Part shown: positions 43,024-54,749 of the stretch, piece after piece | Position numbering within the stretch: position 1 is the first letter of the stretch | Layout: the number at the start of each line of letters is the position of its first letter | Assembly (NCBI GenBank): GCA_027924585.1 | Contig: BSBM01000036.1 | Location: forward strand, 6,875,001-6,939,000 | Direction of reading: 5' to 3' | From: Larix kaempferi | Taxonomy: Eukaryota > Streptophyta > Pinopsida > Pinales > Pinaceae | DNA: 64,000 nucleotides | Notes under the pieces: generated by a model | Database searches by the model: none | The model's input: the letters and a program-made list of their open reading frames with translations, nothing else | Told to the model about the DNA's origin: nothing | Made by a program: the position numbers and the translations under genes

Positions 43024-44122
43024 CTATGCCTTGGGTCGGTAAAGGGTTTTGTAACACCAAGGGTTGATTATGAGGTGGTGGGGGGTTGGGCGGCACCTGA
43101 GGAGCCGCATGCCCTTGGCGGTGGGCATCATCGGTCCAGAGTTATCGAGCTCGCTCCAAATGTGGGCAAGTGTGTGTGTAGTAGCCATAGACCCCGCAAA
43201 TAGAACAAGGATGGTTTGTTCGCAAATTAGGATTTTTGACTTGTTTGGATGGCCGATCAGGGTTCTGGTTGGAAGGTGCCACATTATTGTTGTTTGGGGG
43301 ATTGGGAGGTTGACCGCCTTGGTCTGGAGGGGGGTTGTTCCCATGGTTATGGCCTTTGTCGCGGTTTAGCTACGGATTATGTTGAGCATACCCTTGCCCT
43401 TGGGAAACAGGTGGGTTCTAGAGTTGTGCAGGTGCAGGAGCAGGCTGCGGTGGATAATAAGTAGGTGGAGGTGGTGTAGGTGCTGAACCTTGTGGGGATT
43501 GCTGATATGTCTGCGGAACGGGTTGTGGGTTTGCCACAAGGGTTTCCTGTGGTGGGTAATAAGCAGGTTGGGCTTTAGAGGATACAGGAGCTGGTGCATC
43601 CTGTGGGTGGTAATATGGTTGAGGTGCGACCGGGGGGGCGTAAGCGGGGGATGCATGACCAAAGAACTGAGGTGGACATGAGGTTCTATGGGAATGGTGG
43701 TGATGTGCCATGGGAGCATACGAATTGGTTTCTCCAGACTGAGATGTAGCCCACGAAAGGTCAGGGCCATGGATAGGGCATGCTATGGAAAAGGGTTGGT
43801 TATGTGAGGCTATACGGCCAATGATGCCATCTGCAGCATGGGATGCCCCCAGCGCATTGTGTCGGGAGGAATCACTGCGTGGGGCATCAGGGATGATGGA
43901 ATATAGGTAACCAGACTGGGCATAAATAAGGTCAAATTGTTAGGCTTTGAGGATGGCTTATTCTTCGGACTGGGGTCGTTCAGATGCCACATCCTTGGTA
44001 ATGACAGGAAGGAGAGATTTTAGAAACCAATCTAAGAAGATATAGTCATCTAACTTGATTTTGCAGAGGCTGCGGCGTCGACGCCACTCATGAATGTGGT
44101 CAGTGATCTGGGTAGCCATGTT
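43024..44122 (-). pseudogene. Gypsy-D gag, proline/glutamine-rich and zinc-knuckle part
   Basis: Broken frames on the minus strand. They encode a Pro/Tyr/Gln-rich stretch (YYPPQPAPAP) and then one knuckle, CSICGVYGYYTHTC, in which the expected His is Tyr (TAC, a C-to-T change from CAC). The frames at 42779-43096 continue the gag tail. Confidence 0.7.
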
Positions 44123-45169
44123 CTATCTGCAAGACAGTAGGATCTCAACTCCCGCGTCATAGCGGACAGGTAACTGAAAGAACTGTAGGAAAGTCGAGGC
44201 AAGGGAAGTAAAGGTGGCATGGGTCCCATGGGGCTGCTCGATGTACCACTTAGCTGCAGAGCCAGTGAGGATGCACTGTAATAGATGGAGGCGGATAGAG
44301 TTGTCCACTATGGAATTGGAGGAACACCATAGATTGAAGGACATAATATGGTTCTGAGGGTCCTCACCTACCTTGCCCTCAAACTTAGGGATGTCGGAGG
44401 GGAGCTTGGTGGGCATGTGAGGACATGCAGGGTCGTGTCTAATGGGATCGTTAGTCAGTCTATCTAGGTCAGGAAGGTTGAGACTAGCCATGAATGGCAA
44501 ACTAGTAGAAGGATGTGACATACTAGTGGTTGTGACCATGTTGGGGCCAATACCCCCGAGTGGAGGGGCTGGGTTTAGGATGTTGCTCCTAGGTGGAGGA
44601 ACGAAAGTGGTATGGGATGGTCCTGTACCTCCAAGGGTAGTGTGAGTCACTAATGGAGTTGGGATGGGTATGCTAGCTACTGGAATGGGTACAGTGATCG
44701 GAATGGTAGATGTGGGCCCCATCGAGGGCATACCCAAAGCGGGAGTGGTAGCTAGTCTGGTGGTGGATGCTCCACCAATGGTCCCTACAAAGAAAGGGTT
44801 GGAAGTCATGCTAGCCATAGGGTCGGTTGGTGCAGTGTAAGTGGGGTTCTCAAACTCTGCCTCAGAATCAGAGGTAAAATAAGGGGTGTCTAGATCGGGT
44901 GACGGAGTTCTATGCCATTGACGAGTGGATTCAAGTGACAAAGCTCGAGATCTATGATGAGTGGTATCAAGTGATGAAGATCTACGTCTATTACGGGTGA
45001 TGTCAAGTGAATCGTGCTGTGGAGGCTCGCCCCTGAGGCACCGAGAATGTATCAGGGACTCAATGGTGACAGATGGTGTCAAGTATCTGGAGGTTGTGTT
45101 GAGTGAAAAAAATCTCAAAAACCCTAATGCAATCGAGTGTGCAGAAGAAGAGCGCAAAAAATATGGCAC
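44123..45169 (-). pseudogene. Gypsy-D gag capsid region
   Basis: 348 open codons. The N-terminal ~240 residues are low-complexity and Thr/Pro/Ser-rich. The capsid core follows: IPKFEGKVGEDPQNHIMSF, LLQCILTGSAAKWYIEQP and FLQFFQLPV, the usual Gypsy gag pattern. It ends at TAG directly before the broken knuckle region. No zinc knuckle lies in this frame. Confidence 0.88.
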
Positions 45170-46870
45170 TCAGGCCAAAAATCAACTCAAAACACTTACT
45201 ATAATAGTTGTGCTACAATAAGTGGAGTATCAACAAAAATGGTCAGAATACCAACAAGCAATAGGTTTCCTAGAAAATAAAAATAGTGGACTCACTAGAC
45301 CAAAAGGAGGTAAGGGAGCATGCAAACACCTAGCTAAATAGTATTCTGACTCAACCAGACATATCCTCTGTAAGGTGATGAAATCCAAGTCAGACAATAT
45401 GGATAGTAGAGCCAAGTGGCTAAAGATATCCCCCTACCGGGAGGGACACCGGGTATTCAATCCTAGAAGAAAGGCAACTAAGATACCCCATTCATGACAC
45501 GTCCAGAAAAGGTGAATCTACAGTTTTGTTCTATCATCGTTGTATCCCCATACGGGTGATACACCGAGAACTACGAAAGGTATCCTTCGGTTACTGAATG
45601 GAGTGCGGTATTCCACTCAGTCCTCGGGAATCAGTCTGGATACTTAAACCCTCCTAGGGGAGAGGCCCTCTGATAAACTGGTTGTGACTGTGCCAAAAAA
45701 GTACTAGGGGATTTTGGTTCCCTAATGGACAACAACTATGTCTCAAGTGTAAGCAACTGAGGGGTGTTATTTGGAAGCCTATCCCCCTGATCCTACCTAA
45801 CTACAAGATTCTTATGTGTTCTCCAAGTGGGGTTAGAATTTTGGTTGTGTTAAGTAGTATTTTAGGGCAGACTTGAATTAGGTGACATGGTGTGTGCATG
45901 TGAGATGATGAACCCAAGTAAAAGTACCATCGGGTTGGCAACTTTCTAAATAAAAATAACAATGTAGAAATTAAACTTTGAAATGCAAAATTTTCTCTTT
46001 TCAATTAAAATGCTGAAATTTAAAAAGTTCTGTAAATGGAACAGAAATAATACTGTAGAAAAAGGTAGTAGGGAAGTAAGGCTGCAGATAGTAAAGATCG
46101 TTGTGCAGGTGCATAAAATATTGCAGCAAAGTATTGGGTTCAAACAGGGAAAAAGTGCAGAAAACAGACCGCGGGTCTGTGGCAAATCTATGCGGTCGAA
46201 TCGTGGGAAACAGGTCGACAGTCGTGGGTAGATTGAGGGAATATGGTTGAAAGACACAGGCGTACCGTGGGAAAAAGGCCGAAAGTCGTAGGTGGATAGC
46301 AGGAAAATGGATGAAAGCCGTAGGTGGACCGTAGGAAAAAGGCCGAAAGTCGCAGGCGGATAGCAGGAAAATGGTTGAAATCCACAGGTGGACCACGGGA
46401 AAAAGGCCAAAAGTTGCAGGCGGATAGCAGGAAAATGGCTGAAAGCCATGGACCATGGGAAAAAGGCTGAAAGTCACAGGCGGATAGCAGGAAAATGGCT
46501 GAAAGCCGCAGGTGGACCATGGGAAAAAGGGTGAAAGTCGCAGGCAGATAGCGGGAAAACGGCTGAAAGCCGTAGGCGGACCTAGGGAAAAGGGGTGAAC
46601 AGTGGCGGTCGGATCGCATGAAATAGCCTGAGAGCCGCGGTCAGATCGTAGGTAACAGACTGAAAACCGTCGGTAGATCACCGGAAACAGTTTGAGAGCC
46701 GCGGTCGGATCGTAGGTAACAGTTTGAAAGATGCGGTCGGATCACAACTGCAGGGACAAAAGACATGGTTTACGACAACCGAAAGGGACAGCCGAAAGGA
46801 AAAAACAGAAAAATATTGCAGAAAATTAAAAACGTTTAAAAATATAACCATAAATTCAAAGGAATCCCCA
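45170..46870 (-). other. Gypsy-D leader, repeat-rich, no gene
   Basis: 1.7 kb between primer site and gag. The distal part (46180-46700) is a tandem array, listed separately. The rest (45200-46150) shows no gene. Confidence 0.75.
46180..46700 (-). repeat. About 64-bp tandem array in the Gypsy-D leader, about 8 copies
   Basis: GATAGCAGGAAAATGG recurs near 46294, 46358, 46422 and 46482, and GATAGCGGGAAAACGG near 46546 (spacing 64, with one shorter unit). Within a unit the two halves are alike (GAAAGTCGCAGGCGGA, then GAAAGCCGCAGGTGGACC), so it arose from a ~32-base ancestor. The three overlapping minus-strand repeat ORFs here are by-products. Confidence 0.85.
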
Positions 46871-46882
46871 GTGGAGTAGCCA
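46871..46882 (-). promoter_or_regulatory. Gypsy-D primer-binding site
   Basis: Minus-strand TGGCTACTCCAC, four bases after the LTR end. It resembles the TGGCGACTCC-type site of Ogre/Tat elements, for which a tRNA-Arg primer has been reported. The tRNA assignment is not verified here. Confidence 0.6.
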
Positions 46883-46886
46883 AAAC

Positions 46887-47608
46887 TGTAGCTAGGTTTT
46901 TCACCCTAGCTTGTGCAAATGAGCACCTACTAAGGAGAAGGGCCTCCTTAGTAGCAGTTCAATAAACAGTAAATAAAAGCAGTAAAACAATATGAAATTT
47001 AACCTCGCATGAGCATTAAAATAAATAACAAAACATGAAAATACGGTGAAGATCTCTCTTTTTGTATTAAAAATTACCTCAGATGTAGAGGTTGGTGGAG
47101 CCTTTACAGCAGTACAAGAGGGTTGCTTCCAAGCTCCAGTGTTGTTCCTTCTCCTTCTTCTAAATATGTTTTGGAAATGGGGCCAAAAGGGTTCTCAAGA
47201 ATTAGCTCCAAATGGAGAGCTAGGGTTTCAAGAGAATTTTCAGCAGTGTAAGGATAGGGATGATGGTGGATGAAAAATGGGAAGCCTCCATCACCTATTT
47301 GTAGGTTTTTAGTGGTGGAGTGTTGACCCATGGTTTTGGGCACCATATGGTTTAGGTCAGCTATATAGGGTTTTTGCTTCATTTTTTTCCTCTTTTTCCT
47401 CTTTTTTGTATTTTTGATTCCCTTTTTAGAGGGTTTTTGTTATTTTTGGAGGAATTTACTTTATTTAGGGGAAAAAAGGGGGGTTTTGGCCTTTTGGAGG
47501 ATTTTTAATGGGTTTTTAAGGTTTTGGAGGCAAATATGATAGGAAATATGGACAAATGAGTCATGTAATGGGGTAGATGAGGTAGTGAGCACTTTTTGGG
47601 TGTTAACA
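46887..47608 (-). repeat. Gypsy-D 5' LTR
   Basis: 722 bp, TGTAGCTAGG to GTTAACA in plus reading. It lacks about 30 bases relative to the other copy because one CTTTTGGAGGCTTTTT unit is missing. About 35 other differences by eye. Confidence 0.95.
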
Positions 47609-47613
47609 GATCC

Positions 47614-48490
47614 TACCAAGATACAGATAATTGTCAATCTTCCTCCTCCAAAGACTCCAAAGGAAGTTAGAAGCTTTGTTGGCCATGCAGGTTATTATAG
47701 GCGGTTTATAGAAAATTTTACTAAGATAGCCGCACCTATGCTCAAACTACTCATGAAGGTCAGAGAATTTCAATGGACTGAACCTTGTCAACTAGATTTC
47801 GAAACTTTAAAAGAAATGTTATCAATAGCACCAGTACTTAGGGGCCCTAATTGGTCCCTTCCTTTTCATATCTCTACTGATGCATCTGACATAGCTATAG
47901 GGGCAGTCTTAGGTCAAAAAGAGGAAAAGTTATATTATGCCATTTATTTCGCCAGTAAAAATTGACTCCTGCAAAATCAAAATACACTGTTACCGAAAAA
48001 GAGTTCCTCGCAGTAGTCTATTCCATCAATAAGTTTCGTCATTATATCACGAGATATGAAATTTTCATACATATCGCTCATTCTGCTATCACATTTTTTA
48101 TGAATAAACCAGTCACCAATGGCAGAGTGACTCGGTGGCTTCTTCTATTACAAGAGTTTAATATTACCATTGTTGACCATCCTGGTCGAGAGAATGTAGT
48201 AGCAGACTTTCTCTCTCGAATTCAAATTGACAACGATGATATTCCTATTGATGATAGCTTCCCAGATGAACATTTATTCATTGTATCTATTCGAACCCCA
48301 TGGTTCGTAGACATAGCCAATTATTTGGCAACTGGAAAGCTACCAAACCATCTCTCTCCACCCAAAAAATGTAGAATCATAGTTCAAAGCTCTAACTATT
48401 CTTGGGTGGGTAATGATCTCTTTCGTACCGGTCCTGACCTTATTATTAGAAGATGTGTACGAGAGGATGAGATGGCAAAGATTCATGTCA
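47614..48490 (+). pseudogene. Host Gypsy H RT C-terminus and RNase H
   Basis: In phase with 32838 across Gypsy-D: IQIIVNLPPPKTPKEVRSF, GHAGYYRRFIENFTKIAAP, then RNase H with STDASDIAIGAVLGQ. A frameshift lies near 47965 (after YFASKN); the following frame gives YTVTEKEFLAVVYSINKFRH and NVVADFLSRI. The catalytic Asp of STDAS and the Glu of TEKEFLA are present. A second shift near 48480 leads into integrase. Confidence 0.9.
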
Positions 48491-49405
48491 TGGTGGACCT
48501 TGCGGTGGACACTTTTCTGATAAAAGAACAACATATAAAGTTTTACATTCTGGATATTATTGGCCAAGCATCTTCAAGGATGCTTCCAAATATGTCAAAG
48601 GATGCGATAGTTGCCAAAGAATGGGTAGACCTATGCCATATGATGAGATTCCTTTGCAACCTCAAGTTATGATTGAGCCTTTTGAAAAATGGGCTCTAGA
48701 TTTTGTTGGACCAATTTCCCCTATGTCCCGTAAGAAAAAATACATTCTAGTCTATATAGATTATGTCACCAAGTGGGTAGAGTCCAAAGCTTTATTCCGA
48801 GCCACAGATAAATCAGTGGTAGAGTTTATGTATGAAGAGATATTTACCCAATTTGGTGTACCTAGGGAAATTGTAACCGATCAAGGATCTCAATTTACTT
48901 CCAAGTTAATGAAAGAACTTACTAATAAATATGGTATTAGACATTGCAAATCTTCACCATATCATCCTCATGAAAATGGTCAAGTAGAAAGCACGAACAA
49001 GGTATTAGAAGCTATCATGACCAAGACCATTCAGTTACAGCACAAGGACTGGGCAGATAGGCTCCCAAAAGCCTTGTGGGCTTATAGAATAACTTGGAGA
49101 AACAACACTAGCCACACACTTATGAACTTGTTTATGGAAAACAGGTTCTCCTACCCATTGAATTTCAGGTTAAGACATTTGGTATGGCTGCTCAGTTAAG
49201 AATGAATTTAGAAGAAGCACAGAAACAATGAATCCTACAAATAAATGAATTAGACGAGATTAGACGGGATGCCATCCAATGAACAATTGTATTGGAGAAA
49301 AATCACTATGGCTTGGGAATACAACAACAGACAGCTGACTACCATAAATCTACTCAATTCTCAAACAATGCTATTATAAATGACAATGTTAAAATAATGG
49401 AGAAA
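48491..49405 (+). pseudogene. Host Gypsy H integrase, truncated by Gypsy-W
   Basis: Zinc region in a shifted frame (GGHFSDKRTTYK to CDSCQRMGRP), then core WALDFVGPISPM, TDQGSQFTSK and GQVESTNKVLEA, so D, D, E are readable. After 49199 the frame is broken but still reads RMNLEEAQKQ, ILQINELDEIRRDAIQ and YHKSTQFSNNAI. Sequence similarity ends near 49405, where the Gypsy-W LTR is inferred to begin. Confidence 0.9.
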
Positions 49406-50384
49406 TGTAACCAACCTCGATCCAACATTTGATGTAGATCCCCGTTGGAGATTTCAATCCGTGCACATCCAAGTACTTGTAATCTACAAATTAGCCTTGA
49501 CAACCAATATCTAAAAAGTACATGTGATATATAAATGACATTAACATTATCAATAACAATGGTCCATAATATCATAAGCAAATGTAACCCAATGTATAAT
49601 AAATGACATTCACACCATGAATGGACGAGAATATGAGTATTTCTATTAATGAACAAGAAGAAGTACAAAGTGATGCGACCTCTTGCCGGCAACCAATCTG
49701 AACCAAGATCTAGATCAATCCACTTGTGCCTCCACCACTTCAATCCTCCATGAAAGGCAAACTCAAACTAGCAAGGAGTTTGGAAGGTGAACGTAACTGG
49801 TTCACAACTAGGGCAAAAATCCATTAGAGTGCCTTTACTATTCTCTTCTTTCTCCTGTCCATAAGCCATATGTGCTCAATATACAGTCCTCTCAAAGGTA
49901 GGTGAAAGGACTCATCAAGACATTACTTGGGAAGATGGAGAGCCAAAGGTCACCCAATGACCGCTTTTTGGGAGTAAAAAGTATCAAACTCAAGATAGGG
50001 AAAAAATCCACTAGAGTGCCTTTACTATTCTCTTCTTTCTCCCGTCCATAAGCCATATGTGCTCAATATATAGTCCTCTCAAAGGTAGGTGAAAGGACTC
50101 ATCGAGACATTACTTGGGCAGATGGAGAGCCAAAGGTCACCCAATGACCACTTTTTGGGAGTAAAAAGTAATAAAATACTAGTTTTTACCATTTTACTTG
50201 ATACCCGCGGGCTATAGTGTTGCAACTCGTGGGTACGCATGCTATAGTGATGCAACATGTGGGTAGGAACAAAAATAGGGCAAAATGGTATCACTGAAGG
50301 ATAAAAATGGATCTGAGTCACTGAAATGGATCCTACAAGCCAAAGAATGTTGATGCTCACAGGGTGGAAGATTTTTGTGTAACA
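49406..50384 (-). repeat. Gypsy-W 3' LTR (inferred)
   Basis: Plus reading starts TGTAACCAAC and ends GTGTAACA. It is followed by minus-strand CACATTAGGGGACATC (50385-50400), a purine tract that matches the tract beside the Gypsy-D LTR (CACATCAGGGAGCAATC). Contains a 187-bp tandem duplication. The other LTR is not in the window, so the 979-bp length is provisional. Confidence 0.65.
49811..50184 (-). repeat. 187-bp tandem duplication within the Gypsy-W LTR
   Basis: Copies start at 49811 (GGGCAAAAATCCA) and 49998 (GGGAAAAAATCCA) and differ at only a handful of bases. Each contains CACTTTTTGGGAGTAAAAAG-like sequence. Confidence 0.92.
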
Positions 50385-52741
50385 GATGTCCCCTAATGTG
50401 TGAGTTCAGAGACTGAAATGCGCTACGATGGCCGAAATACATTATCAAACTCAAAAGTGGAGTGATGGAGACACAAGTGGAAAGAACGGCTCAATCGTCA
50501 TAGTACAATAGTATCTCTGAATACATGTTGGTACAGTACAACAATCTGATACAATGGCCATGAATAGGCAATACATAAGTAAATATATGTCACAAGTGAT
50601 CATAGCCATGATCCCTCTATAGTAAGATATGGTCTTCTGTGGAAAAGAAGACAATTGGTGCAAACTGGAGGTACAAACTACTGAAATTTGAGAGGTGATA
50701 TCTTAGATGTAAAGTCAAATTCATATGTAGCATACTGAATGCTACAATCGCCTGGGGTCTTCTACACAAGTCTTCGAAGATGCAAGTCCCGTTAAGTGAA
50801 TAAAGGAGTTGGGGTCGAACCTGATGAGACATCATCTAATTACTGGTCATTGATGTATACCGTTAACAGACACGAGATGACCCACCAATAATGAAAATGG
50901 GCATCAAGCAACAAAGCACAATCATCTGAGTGTGAATAAATGTGTTGAAGTCGAACACTAGGATGAATCCATCGATCAGGGGACAATGATGTATTCCCAA
51001 AACTGTCAATTGCGAGAGAACCTACAACTAATGACCGCAAGCCTCGAGGTACTCAACCGAACTCTAATCCTCAAGTCCTGAAATAAATGATTTGAAGTCG
51101 ATGGAATGAGACTCGCTGGAAGGAGGGCATTAAGGCATCCCCCATCAACCAGCACGAGGTACCAGCAATGCTGAAATATTTGGAAGATCTCAGGTGAAAC
51201 GGACTGACTCAATAAGGATGGCTGACATGCAATAGTCAAGATATCTGAGGAGTGGCTGACACTGGTTTCAGGACTTCCTTTGAACAAGAGCATGAGCAGA
51301 TGGATAGACTCAGGCAGCATAGACTTAACATAAACTATGCAATGCAGGAGGCATTACAAAAAGGGCTCGATAAGGACTGGAAGCTTAACCAATCGGTGGA
51401 GAAAACTGAGTAACAAGTACATCTCCTAAGGCCCAACTATAGTCCCGACTCATAATGTACGGAGTGGAATTAATGCTATGTTAAAAGACGACACAATAGC
51501 TGCCAACAAGAAATAGTGACCATAATCCCGTCCGACTTTTTGGAATATTTGATTTTTTTGTCTTTTTCATATTTGGGAAAAGCTTGAAAAAGAATAAAAT
51601 TGCTTATAGTACAACAAGTGAGGGAACGAGTGTCAAATACCTAGCAGACTAGTCCCAAGCAGTGGAACATACCTATGCTCAATGTAAGGAAGTGCGTGCA
51701 GGATGTGGACACTCAGAGGTGTGTTCCCTCAGGGTCAAAGGGTCATCAAATTGTGAAGGGAAAATATATAAGCTCTGCAAGGCTCGACAGGGAAAGTGCT
51801 CAGGCACCAACAATTGAGTAAGCGGGAGCCGACACAAGGCTCAAGCGGCAAGCAGGATGATGCAATGCAATCACAACATGATATACCTGAGGGGAGTCCT
51901 TAAGGGAGATGGCCAGCATAAGACAAAGAAGAGTATGAGTCGTCATTGCAACGTCATGGCATGACTACAAAGGCCTCCCAATCTTGAGGAAAAACAATGG
52001 CATGGGCACCAAAAGCATAATGGGGTTCTAACTAGGGTACCCATGTTCGGGAAAGCCCTACCGCCACATGACGACACTTCTATAACAGTGTGAAGGTTCT
52101 GTGTCAGTCACAAAGCGGGTTCGCACCTAGGGTTTATGAAAAATGGTCAAAGGTCAAATGCATAATGCATGTGAAAATGGAATCTAACCTATATGCCAGG
52201 TGTGAAACGTACCTGCCGTAGGTGTGAAATGGATCAGAACAACTCTCGCCGAGGAAATCTGTTGAAAAAACACTACTCCATGACACGATATTAGTTCATA
52301 ACGGCCCAAAATGGAAAAAACTATAGAAAAGTGGGTCCAGAAAATTATAAATAGGAATAAAATTTAATAATTTTCAATTCATTTGCACTATTTACCATTT
52401 TGGAGTTAAGTGGTAAATTTGCACCTGAAACTTCAAGCGCCGATCGTGGGAGCTACGAGCAACCGTTCAACGAACCGTCCGGAGCAGGTTAGTGGTCATT
52501 GCCATACCTTTCATTTAAGTGCTTTTATTTCAATTTTGGTCAGTGGGAGTTTTTGTTTGGCCAAGCCCTAAATGGCTTTGGCGCTACCCACGGGCTGTAA
52601 GTGTGCGGGTCGCAGGTAGGGTATCCAACGCGCAGTCAAAAAACTGACTGCCCACGTCTACCCGCAACTGTCTACAATCTAGCCGACGAGTACGGTCATG
52701 AAGAAGTTTTTAAACATGATATTGACTAAAAATTTCTTGCT
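50385..52741. other. Gypsy-W 3' region upstream of the antisense gene
   Basis: 2.3 kb without a supported gene; the many short minus-strand frames are unrelated to each other. By position it corresponds to 33595-36610 of Gypsy-D and would include the promoter of the antisense gene. AT-rich stretches occur near 51550 and 52330-52400. Confidence 0.6.
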
Positions 52742-54029
52742 TTGCACTCCAAGACGGTTCTAGAGTGGAGGGAGAGAGAGAATGATGAGGTAGATGAGGC
52801 CATGCCCAACGATTTGCAAGCACAACAAGCATTGCAAGCATGTGGCTTATATAAATACTGGAATCTCGGGGGCTTAAGGGTCCAAAACCTACTACTCCGT
52901 CATTTGATCAACTACTGGGATGTGGATGCTCAACACTTCATCCTTAACAGGAAAACACTGACACTGGAAGTGGAGGATATTTACTTCATTACCAGTTTGT
53001 CCCGTAGAGGGGAAGTGGCTAGTCTTCGGTCACGGACCGTGGGTGGTGGGATCACTATGCAAGACTACATAGTACAGTATTGTCCCGCCAACACACGACC
53101 AGTGGGAAGTTAAGTTCCAGTTAACCTCATAACATATCTGAGTACAAAGATCATTGTGGCAACTCTGGTGCGGATCACGGGATCCAAAGCACTACATCAG
53201 GCATCCAGACCGATGATGTTCTATGCATCACAATGCTTGCAGCCTACTATATTTGACTGGTGTACTACTCTACTGGTGTCTATGAAGACACAACCGATGG
53301 AATGCAAAGAGGGGAAGGCCAAAAACTTTGGGTATGGTAGCATCCTCTGTAGTTTCTTCTTTGAGAGAGTTCTGGGACTTAGCCCGAGGGTGGATGTCTC
53401 TCCTCACAGTCTCCGAGATCCAGCCTTGACCCGGTGGGATGAGATACTGACACGATAGGGTGGTGGCCATCTGGCGTCACCATATACTGAGGAGTTCTTC
53501 CACTGGTGGAATCGGCAGGTGATCGCTATAGAAGACTATCCCTATGCGGGGATAGACTTCAGACAGGACCGTGACATGCCGCTCCCACCAAGCGCAGCTT
53601 TCGGAGACATTGGTGAGTACTCTTTTGGTTTTGTTTTTTTTTTAATTTTTATGGATTTTTTTATTATAGTTGAAATGCAAAAAATCGTTTTGGTGAGAGT
53701 ATCATGTGTTAATGGGTGACTGTTTGTTCGCAGACAAAGGCCCAGTGAGACCCGAGGGCTTCTCGAGACATGGTCATCGAGGTAGAGATGAGGTGGCAGC
53801 AGATGCTACAGCAGTGCGCACACTCCAAACGTTGCGGCGCAACATATCATGGATGGTTTCCCAAGTACCACTGATAGAGGTAGCCCAACTACCTGAGGCT
53901 ATGCAGCGCTAGGTAGTGGGTGTTCCTAGTGAGTGGGTGCGGCTACTGCAGCGGATGTCCAATGCAATATAGTACTACTATGAGACACATCCCGTCAAGG
54001 CGGTAGCTAGACCTCCTCGGAGGGAGTAG
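52742..54029 (+). pseudogene. Antisense plant-mobile-domain-like gene of Gypsy-W, with intron
   Basis: Plus strand, opposite to pol. Exon 1 (52742-53612) is one frame with TAA at 53111-53113 and TAG at 53456-53458. Motifs: ACGLYKYWNLGGLRVQNLLL, LLRHLINYWDVDAQHFIL and LTLEVEDIYFITSL match the PMD signature and align with the Gypsy-D copy. Further on: IFDWCTTLLVSMKTQ, YGSILCSFFFERV, EEFFHWWNRQVIAIED. An intron is visible at 53613-53733 (GTGAGT to TTCGCAG, T-rich inside); joining across it keeps the frame open. Exon 2 then reads RTLQTLRRNISWM and VPLIEVAQLPEAMQR, with further TAGs before the last at 54027-54029. The true start codon is unclear (first codon is TTG after an in-frame TAA). Confidence 0.7.
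53613..53733 (+). other. Putative GT-AG intron in the antisense gene
   Basis: Donor G|GTGAGT at 53613 and acceptor TTCGCAG| ending at 53733; 121 bases, strongly T-rich in the middle. The phase works: one base of the split codon comes from exon 1 and two from exon 2. An alternative acceptor (ATTATAG near 53671) also exists. Confidence 0.6.
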
Positions 54030-54307
54030 ATATCCCAGGGTCTCATCATTTTTTGTATCGATATGTACATTTTTGAGGGCTACGGGCTCTAGTTTTGTAT
54101 GACACTACCATTTTTTGGACATATTTATATATATATACAACTTTGGTTCTCGGTTCTACTATATGTGTGTATGGTACAAATGTATGAATGTCTTTGTATT
54201 TATGTGCTTCATGATGAATGTGACAAATTCCAATCTAATACATAGTTAGCGTATGCATAAGATATATAATTATGAATTCTCGGAATGTGAATATATGTAA
54301 TGGAAAC
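54030..54307. other. Convergent 3' region of antisense gene and pol
   Basis: AT-rich, with a TATATATATAC run near 54130. No gene. It lies between the end of the plus-strand antisense gene and the end of the minus-strand second RNase H. Confidence 0.5.
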
Positions 54308-54616
54308 AAAATGTCTCTCCAAGAGTCGTACCTTAAGGAATATCCGTAGTAATGTAGGGTCTTGCACACGGTACTACCCATTTAGCTGAGACACAACTAG
54401 TTGTGAATCTAGGCGGACTTCTAAAGACTGGATACCATGTGAAATGGCATCCTGAAGTAGCTCAACAACGGCACTATACTCAGCCACATTGTTAGATGTA
54501 GGACCGAGACAAGCACCTCCTGAGGACACAACTAGATGGTCAGGTGAAAAGACAACCTAGGCAGCAGAAGCAAGCTGTTGTGTATGTCGGCTAGCACCAT
54601 CCGCAAAACCTAAGAA
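54308..54616 (-). pseudogene. Second RNase H domain of Gypsy-W
   Basis: 103 codons with two TAGs: FLGFADGASR, GPTSNNVAEYSAVVELL, SLEVRLDSQLVVSQLNG. Catalytic D (ADG), E (AEY) and D (LDSQL) are all present. It aligns well with the Gypsy-D copy at 38612-38896 and lies ~130 bases downstream of the integrase stop, out of phase with it. One TAG replaces the Trp expected by comparison with the D copy. Confidence 0.8.
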
Positions 54617-54749
54617 CGTAGAACATCCTGCTGACATCTATCCATCAAACAGAGGCTAATCAGAAGACCCGACAACCAAAAAGGCAACCTAGACTATGTA
54701 CAGAAAAACTATACAATATTGTAGAAAAGTATCAGCCCGAACCAAAGGT

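Larger units (their letters stand above)
32844..47608 (-). mobile_element. Gypsy-D: Tat-like Gypsy element with antisense gene, degenerate
   Basis: 14,765 bp on the minus strand, target duplicate GATCC on both sides (32839-32843, 47609-47613). LTRs are 751 and 722 bp, about 5% diverged. Element-sense order: 5' LTR, primer site, 64-bp repeat leader, gag, zinc knuckle, protease, RT/RNase H, integrase, second RNase H remnant, antisense plant-mobile-domain-like ORF, duplication-rich 3' region, 3' LTR. A second RNase H and an antisense ORF before the 3' LTR are traits of the Tat lineage. Confidence 0.95.

Noticed and set aside
45946-46681. Three overlapping minus-strand frames (143-226 codons) rich in Phe, Pro and Ser
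   Set aside because: Products of the 64-bp tandem array; all three phases read similar repetitive peptides, which real genes do not.
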